DNA of 64,000 nt from Mactra quadrangularis (Eukaryota; Mollusca; Bivalvia; Venerida; Mactridae), in assembly GCA_025267735.1 (NCBI GenBank), contig CM046304.1, forward strand, positions 18,664,620 to 18,728,619, in the 5' to 3' direction. Below, piece by piece: positions 59,901-64,000 of the stretch (positions within the stretch are counted from its first letter, which is position 1; each line of letters opens with the position of its first letter). The position numbers were made by a program, and so were the translations under genes. The notes under the pieces were generated by a model. The model made no database searches. It was given only the letters and a program-made list of their open reading frames with translations, and was not told the DNA's origin.

Positions 59901-60191
59901 ATCTTTTCAATCCTCTAAATTCTTATGATAGTAATATTGTATATGTACTTATTTGTTAATAAATACAATATTGTTTAAACCAAACAAAATTCTTAACTTA
60001 TAAACAATGGACTATTTTTTGTGTTTATTTATTTTCAGACGCCCTGTCATGTTATCAATGTAATATATTCATACGCGGATCACCATGGCCATGTAACTCA
60101 GAGAGAGGCATGAAAGAAGTCCATGATTGTGAAGCTTGTCTTAAAACATATACACGAACATATCTACATAATACATTCCATGATGAGACAC
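41916..60191 (+). CDS. Ly6/uPAR-type three-finger protein, 5' part (two exons, 3' end outside)
   Basis: Exon 1 (41916-41982) encodes a 22-residue signal peptide (MEVKMRNYFILCVFLGFYIH then HA) and stops at G|GTGAGT. Exon 2 (60039-60191) follows a TTATTTTCAG acceptor in matching phase and gives DALSCYQCN at the mature N-terminus, then cysteines at 27, 30, 41, 53 and 56, and a GTAAGT donor in phase 1. LxCYxC straight after a signal peptide is typical of Ly6/three-finger proteins, which are secreted or GPI-anchored and modulate channels, receptors or adhesion; the partner cannot be told. The closing CN half must be in further exons, and I found no convincing one before 64000. The 18-kb intron is packed with repeats. 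The best alternative, chance splice pairing, seems unlikely given the phase and the cysteine pattern. Confidence 0.82.
43443..44027. repeat. 585-bp foldback/TIR element rich in AACTAGTTA
   Basis: The ends are about 25-bp imperfect inverted repeats sharing CATATTTCTGCCACC on the left and its complement GGTGGCAGAAATATG on the right. The interior is built from many copies of GTTAACTAGTTACGTAAC-like palindromic words in both orientations. Confidence 0.8.
44498..44560. repeat. CATTCTCGTACCC micro-MITE, copy B (63 bp)
   Basis: Ends CATTCTCGTACCC and GGGTACGAGAAG, flanked on both sides by GGTGTAAG (44490-44497 and 44561-44568), an 8-bp target duplication. Confidence 0.85.
44607..44678. repeat. CATTCTCGTACCC micro-MITE, copy C (72 bp)
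   Basis: Ends CATTCTCGTATCC and GGGTACGAGAATG, flanked directly by GTATGACTA on both sides. The interior has ATTCTCGATCCATCGAGAAT as a small hairpin. Confidence 0.88.
45211..45303. repeat. Two tandem copies of a 46-47 bp unit
   Basis: AATAAAGTTTAGTATAAGGT and ATAAAGTTTAGTAAGCGGT start the two units; each ends ATGCGG(G/A)T(T)CC. Confidence 0.6.
46228..46395 (-). repeat. SINE family B 3' part, reversed
   Basis: GTTGGGTTTAACGCCGTAGC, then ATATAACGGCGGTCAGTCCA, CTCTGGATTTAGCTGTTAAC and CGTCAGTGACTAACAACTGC. The tRNA end is absent. Confidence 0.82.
46805..46854 (+). repeat. Dispersed repeat shared with 36692-36745
   Basis: GCGAGCGGAAAATTTTAGAT followed by CGGGGTTTAATCAGATTGG is the inverted counterpart of the 36.7-kb copy. 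Confidence 0.6.
47384..47592 (+). repeat. CAACTCAACCC foldback element, copy 1
   Basis: Termini CTGTTCAATTACC and GTTACTGAACACG. Inside, GGAACAACTCAACCC-type words on the left are mirrored by GGGTTGAGTTGTCCC-type words on the right, so the unit can fold on itself. Copy 2 (50049-50260) is in opposite orientation. Confidence 0.82.
48070..48231 (-). repeat. SINE family D, reversed
   Basis: Minus-strand head with AGTAGTCTAGTGGTAGGACG (A box) and GGATTCGAGCCCC (B box), then a body with CTTGAGCAAG shared with 7468-7700. Confidence 0.6.
49211..49495 (-). repeat. SINE family A, reversed
   Basis: Parallel to 37383-37670: GGGTTTAACGCCATGTCAAC, CTTGTCTATAACCAGTACTT, GGGACACTAGATTCGAAATC, GCTACCGACCCGG. 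Confidence 0.87.
49606..49913 (+). repeat. SINE family B, full length
   Basis: Head CCGGCTAGCTCAGTTGGTAG with GGTTCGATTCCCGG B box, body, and tail GTTGATACGGCGTTAAACCC then AACAAAATC. It is the cleanest family B copy in the window. The ORF 49511-49801 runs through it and is not a gene. Confidence 0.9.
50049..50260 (-). repeat. CAACTCAACCC foldback element, copy 2
   Basis: Ends CCGTGTTCAGTAAC and GTAACTGAACACGG. Its reverse complement aligns along its length with 47384-47592 (shared CTACTAACGG core). Confidence 0.85.
50557..50777. repeat. CACTGGCACC-family MITE, copy 2
   Basis: Ends CACTGGCACCAGAGTCC and GGACTCTGATGCCAGTG, flanked on both sides by CTTAAAAT, a perfect 8-bp target duplication pointing to a hAT-like transposase. 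Opposite in orientation to 29636-29869. Confidence 0.88.
51576..51882. repeat. hAT-like MITE, 307 bp, 8-bp target duplication
   Basis: Starts CAGTGCTCGAATTAA and ends TTTGAGCCCTG. GTATGTAT lies immediately outside at 51568-51575 and 51883-51890. The interior has AACTCGCAA / TTGCGAGT-like inverted words. The minus-strand ORF 51593-51844 is spurious. Confidence 0.88.
52405..52660 (+). repeat. Dispersed repeat, copy 1 of a 250-bp pair
   Basis: CATCTTAAACATAC at the left edge, ATTCTGCTTTCGGTTTTGCT, AGGTGTTTGAAATAGATAA and GGGGCTTTAA(T/A) recur in the same order at 62186-62430, strongly diverged. Confidence 0.65.
56566..56632. repeat. GAGGTGTTC palindromic micro-element, longer relative
   Basis: Shares CATTCACTACGAAT and TCGAGGTGTTC with the 49-bp element at 35578-35626, with about 18 extra bases in the centre. 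Confidence 0.5.
56901..56981. repeat. 81-bp hairpin element with 31-bp arms
   Basis: The left arm, starting CCAAGATGGCATCCAATATG, and the right arm at 56951-56981 are reverse complements with about five mismatches, leaving a loop of about 20 nt. Confidence 0.7.
57026..57453. repeat. 428-bp TIR element with 23-bp perfect ends
   Basis: 57026-57048 (starts TATATAACAGGGATTTGTAA) is the exact complement of 57431-57453. Outer TATATA is compatible with TA target duplication (mariner-like). No transposase ORF. Confidence 0.8.
57799..58133. repeat. GGCGGATC-terminated element with poly-G and poly-C tracts
   Basis: The left end CAAAGGCGGATC and right end GGATCCGCCCCTG are inverted. A 20-G run is at 57826-57845; C runs follow repeated TTCGGACCCCC units at 58048-58106. 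Resembles a hAT-type non-autonomous element. TTAAAG/GTAAAG at the flanks is only a weak target duplication. Confidence 0.65.
59567..59690. repeat. Diverged GCGACGTTTAGC repeat block
   Basis: Contains TACGACGTCTAGCGTTAGTG, TTGCGACGTTTAAC and TTGCGACATTTAGC, the same 20-bp word as the array at 61070-61390, 350 bp before Ly6 exon 2, followed by an AACGCTACAA / TTTGTAGCGTT hairpin. Confidence 0.75.
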
Positions 60192-60245
60192 GTAAGTATA
60201 ATAGTTTATAAAATCTCGTATGTTCCTATTACCATATACAGTACC

Positions 60246-60512
60246 CTCCTAGCGCGCCGGGATTTCGAATCTAGTGTCCCGAAGAGGTATGGGCTCGAAT
60301 CCCACCTGGTGAGGGTGTTATTCCCTTCCATGTAAATTTGACAGTAATGTCAATTTTCCTCCATGAATAAGGTATATGGAGAAGTTTTCGGCCTTATGGA
60401 AGGGTTTGTGATTACTGGTTATAGACAAGTGTCTATGAAAGCTAGGTTAGGTGCGCTGGACGCTGTAAAATAACCTAAAAATGGTGTTGACACGGCGTTA
60501 AAACCAGTATTA
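60246..60512 (+). repeat. SINE family A, plus orientation
   Basis: Head remnant CGCGCCGGGATTTCGAATCT and GGGCTCGAATCCCACC, body with GTGATTACTGGTTATAGACA, tail GTGTTGACACGGCGTTAAAA. It starts 55 bp after the splice donor of Ly6 exon 2. Confidence 0.85.
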
Positions 60513-61069
60513 ATAAATAAACGGTGCCCTCAAAATTCAAAATTAGCATTAATTTTATGCAGCATTAGTTTTTAGCAGTTGATTCAAAACATTTTACACA
60601 AATATATTTTTCGTAGACATGAAATACTTAGATGATTAGGTTTTCTCAAAATTTCATGTATTCAAGAACTTTTTGGAGAGCAATATTGGACAGTGTTAAG
60701 ACTAAAAGCCATTTCATGTATCCTTTCGGATTACACTTACAATTGTGTCGTGCCACTTATAAAATGTTGTGGCATGCCATTATTACATCATTTGAAAGAT
60801 TAGAACATTCATTTTTGACAATCAACGTAACAATCGACAACTAGTTTACAAATTGTGGCAATTAATTATCAAACAACATATATTAAACCGATAATTAGGG
60901 CTTGTAATTGCATTTTAATGTTCATTTTAGCGCCGCTACATATAAACGTGCTATGTGCCTAAGAATTAGAGTGGTTGATTTGAGGTTAGTTTAGTTACAC
61001 CTGTACTAATTTATTTTAGCTCGATTAAGAAACAGGTTCTTACAACTTAGATTAATTACTTGACGTTTA

Positions 61070-61390
61070 GCGTCAATACAATTGCGACGTTTAGCTTTGG
61101 TTGCGACATGTAGCGCTATTATTGCTACGTTTAGCGGCAATTGCGACGTTTAGCTTTGGTTGCGACATGTAGCGTTATTATTGCGACGTTTAGCGGCAAT
61201 TGCGACGTTTAGCTTTGGTTGCGACATGCAGCGTTATTATTGCGACGTTTAGCGGCAATTGCGACGTTTAGCTTTAGTTGCGACATGTAGCGTTATTATT
61301 GCGACAATTGCGACATGTAGCGTTAGTGTTGCGACGTTTAGCGTCGCGGCAATTGCGACGTTTAGCGGGGTTGTTACGTTTAGCGGCGCT
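61070..61390. repeat. CpG-rich minisatellite, 59-bp unit of three 19-20 bp words
   Basis: About four 59-bp units made of ATTGCGACGTTTAGCTTTGG, TTGCGACATGTAGCGTTATT and ATTGCGACGTTTAGCGGCA, with degenerate words at both edges. CpG density is far above that of the surrounding AT-rich DNA. Confidence 0.9.
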
Positions 61391-61845
61391 ACATTCATCA
61401 ATTAAAACATAGATAATTGATGTTCACATTATTTTAGTAGTTTTTTACCTGCAAACTATCTTAATTTCTCTACTAACAAAATTCCTGCGGTACATAAAAT
61501 TAAATTACGATATTGTGTTTTAATAATACAAGGTCTTGTCCTGGTATGCAATGAACAAAATTTATGATTACATCGTTTTATTAATCACATGTTCATGGAC
61601 GCCCAGTGGTACCGTTCATACATGTGTTTTATTTTTGGTATAATTTATTATTTTTTATCTCAATAGTTACTCAATGTTTATTGACTGCAGTATATCAAGC
61701 AATACTTTAGAATCACTTTAGAATATCTTAAGTTACTTGTGCTGTAAATCAGAACCTTGTTTCCATCTGAAAGTTTGCAGGTAAATCATCTAAATGTATA
61801 TGATACTACTTCATCATTAAATGGTTCATTATTTAGGTTTGTAGC

Positions 61846-61916
61846 ACAGGCTGACGGCATACTATACTCGTATATGTGTGTTCAGAAAAAAAATGTGAAC
61901 ACGCCGTCAGCCTGTA
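61846..61916. repeat. 71-bp micro-transposon with 13-bp inverted ends
   Basis: ACAGGCTGACGGC at the left and GCCGTCAGCCTGT at the right, flanked on both sides by GTTTGTAGC (61837-61845 and, sharing bases with the end, 61917-61925). An inner GTGTTCA / TGAACAC pair extends the hairpin. Confidence 0.82.
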
Positions 61917-62185
61917 GTTTGTAGCGCATAAATTGTGCCTCCTATCTTGGCATCGTGTAACTTTACTTTGTTTTGTGACTTATGTAGATGAAAAAAAGAC
62001 ACTATAACCACACCAAATGGTTAATTTTAAATTCTTTAAGGATTAAAATATATATTTCTTAAAAAAGTGGAGTACTTTTTTAAGAGCACACTATAATCAT
62101 TTATACGTTTATGTTCAATGTATCTGATCCAAAATAGTTTTAGAGCTTAGTTATGTAACTTGGAGCAGTTTTTTTCTACATGAAG

Positions 62186-62430
62186 ACTTCATCTTAAACA
62201 TACTGTGATCGAAAGTATTGACTATACCAAATTCTACTTTCGGTTTCGATCTACAAATGTACTTTCACTTTTAATTGCAATTAATAACATCAACATATTT
62301 AAGCAATATTTGCATTTAATTTATCAATCTTGTCTAAAAGAGGTGTTTGCAATAGATAAATGTCTATGTCTTTGCAGTCCAAAAACAGTGTTACTTTTTG
62401 ATAAAGGGGCTTTAAAGATGCGCTAATCTA
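62186..62430 (+). repeat. Dispersed repeat, copy 2 of a 250-bp pair
   Basis: Counterpart of 52405-52660: CATCTTAAACATACTGTGAT, ATTCTACTTTCGGTTTCGAT, GAGGTGTTTGCAATAGATAA, AAGGGGCTTTAAAGATGCG. Confidence 0.65.
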
Positions 62431-62926
62431 TAGTTTTTGCCTGAGGGGTTCATGCACTAAAATGTGGTGAAATAAATTCAATGGCAAAATTTTATTTGCC
62501 ATTTATATGCTAATTTTACTTGTTTACATACAATGTTCATAGCTTTTACCACTTTTATGATTATTGACTCAGTAACCATGGTAACTATGCATCAAATATA
62601 TCAATGTAAGTTAAAGTAATATACCGTAACTACGGTGGTCAATTCTTGACAAAAAGTATGTCTCAAGTTGCCATCTAAACGTGTAAAGATGTAGTTAAAA
62701 TGTAAGCAAACTTATCAGAAACAGCAGCAGACACTAAACGCAGAAATACCACCCAACCAAAATGCAAACAGCGAGATATTTTTATAAGATTTTAAACTGT
62801 TCTTTTAAAAGGGACGCCACTAGCAAATGACGAAAACAAGAACATTAATAAAGGGAAATAACCGTTGCGAAGAGTAAAATGTACGGATATCCCCAACGAC
62901 TTTGTGTGTTGTGGTGCTGTTCGTTT

Positions 62927-63512
62927 GTTGGGTTTATCGCCGTAGCAACATTTTGAATAGGTCATACACTGCCCTCCAAAAGTTCCTTCACAGATTCACA
63001 ATTCACATTGTACTAAATAGAATTTAAAAAAGTTGTACAAGCAATTTATTGTTAAATTATTTTAAATTTTGCTTTTAGAAATCAGTACATTGAGATGCAT
63101 TGATCATAGTTTCGAAGGCTGATAGATTTTCATTGCATGAATAATGAATAAAAAATAATGATAAAATTTTCTTCAAATTTTGAACTTAGAAATTGTAGAA
63201 ATTTAATAAATTTATCGTGAAGAAATTTTTGGAGGGTAGTGTATAATGGCGGTCCGTCAAACTACTCACTCCTCCTGGAAAGACTAAATCTCTGAATTTA
63301 GCTGTTAACCAACTACTAAGCGCATACCTTCGTCAGTGACTGGCAAATGCCCTACATACATGTATATAAAAAATTAGTGATAGGAGGGAGAATGGCCGTA
63401 GAAATAATTTCATGACCAAGATCCACGAAAGTATGCCCCATCCGGGAATCCAATCCACGACCCCTCAATTAGTTGACTTGCGTGCTACCAACTGAGCTAG
63501 ACGGGCGGCTTT
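62927..63512 (-). repeat. SINE family B, reversed, split by a MITE
   Basis: Tail GTTGGGTTTATCGCCGTAGC on the left and head complement GCGTGCTACCAACTGAGCTA on the right. Removing 62967-63241 and one TA rejoins GTCATA and ATGGCGG as in the copy at 46.28 kb. Confidence 0.88.
62967..63241. repeat. Mariner-like MITE, 275 bp, TA target duplication
   Basis: Starts CACTGCCCTCCAAAAGTT and ends AAATTTTTGGAGGGTAGTG, with TA on each side (62965-62966, 63242-63243). The interior is AT-rich with no ORF. Confidence 0.9.
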
Positions 63513-64000
63513 GTGATGCATTGATATTTATAAAATACATGTACACTAGTCCACCATTGCACCACAACAGCAAGTCGTTCGAGATATCCGTACATTTGGG
63601 CAACCTTTTGAACCAAACTTCCCCGCAGCGGTTATTCTCCCTTCATTGAATGAATAAAGTAGCAACGTTGACTTACCCGATATGAGGAGTTTGCTATTTG
63701 ACAACTGAGCATAAATAGTCAATTTTGTGCGGTAAACATACTTAGACTTAGATACGTCGCCGGACCACATGGCATTTATAAGCCACCATAGTATGTAATT
63801 CAGTTTCAATGATAGAAATTACGTTGTACAATGATGTTATTATCTAATTTGCTTGACACGGATTACTGAACCATGGCATAGAAAACTTTAATGGGTTAAA
63901 AAAATACTTAACCAATTTTAATGAAAATTCGCAATTATATGTATATCAATTCGAATAATTGCCTTAGATAAGGCAAGAGCTAATACATTTCGAGATTTTC

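Larger units (their letters stand above)
41983..60038. other. 18-kb first intron of the Ly6-like gene, repeat-rich
   Basis: No further exon recognised. The content is SINEs, MITEs and foldback elements listed separately. Stretches 42000-43440, 48300-49200 and 52700-56560 show no named feature beyond AT-rich sequence and short inverted repeats (such as the TTTTCACTCGTG pair near 54510-54540). Confidence 0.6.
62855..63640. repeat. Large inverted-repeat unit containing a nested SINE and MITE
   Basis: 62858-62921 and 63553-63640 are imperfect inverted repeats; GTACGGATATC at 62881-62891 is mirrored by GATATCCGTAC at 63584-63594, and GGGAAATAACCG by CGGTTATTCTCCC. The space between is entirely a SINE interrupted by a MITE. 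Confidence 0.75.
60192..64000. other. Region after Ly6 exon 2: intron or downstream DNA
   Basis: No convincing third exon: the acceptor-like CAGs I checked (61790, 62370, 62990) lead into stops or lack cysteines. Repeats are listed separately. 63650-64000 shows nothing I can name. Confidence 0.5.

Overview
The window looks like nuclear DNA of an invertebrate, most likely a mollusc and probably a bivalve. It is AT-rich, with small exons, GT-AG introns, several tRNA-headed SINE families and many short inverted-repeat transposons. No feature is bacterial, viral or organellar. The phylum is inferred from the look of the proteins and repeats and was not tested.

Three protein-coding genes can be assembled by hand. 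(1) A PHF21A/BHC80-like gene (minus, 1541-9130) has 14 coding exons that join in one frame to 398 codons: N-terminal coiled coil, C4HC3 PHD finger, C-terminal coiled coil. (2) A NUP50-like nucleoporin gene (plus, 9684-24120) lies head to head with it across about 550 bp. Its 6 coding exons give 416 residues: N-terminal motif, FG motifs, C-terminal Ran-binding domain. (3) The 5' part of a secreted or anchored Ly6/three-finger protein gene (plus) has a signal-peptide exon at 41916-41982, an 18-kb intron, a cysteine-rich exon at 60039-60191, and the rest apparently beyond the window.

NUP50 intron 3 carries a complete-looking Ty3/Gypsy-type LTR retrotransposon (11948-21064, minus, antisense to the gene). 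It has two 808-bp LTRs that read as identical, a GATG(T) target duplication, a primer-binding-site candidate, a polypurine tract and one uninterrupted 1651-codon ORF. The ORF encodes protease, reverse transcriptase, RNase H, integrase and a chromodomain, followed by about 180 residues I do not recognise. No gag ORF is visible. The 3' untranslated part contains roughly 100-bp tandem repeats.

The rest (24.1-41.9 kb, the 18-kb Ly6 intron, and 60.2-64 kb) is repeat-dense DNA in which I find no other gene. It holds at least four SINE families, three of which share a 3' tail; a 21/42-bp minisatellite; a CpG-rich 59-bp minisatellite near the second Ly6 exon; and more than a dozen terminal-inverted-repeat or foldback elements. 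Several of these are remarkably small (49-72 bp) yet have plausible 8-9 bp target duplications. One three-layer nest (inverted repeat, SINE, mariner-like MITE) lies at 62.85-63.64 kb.
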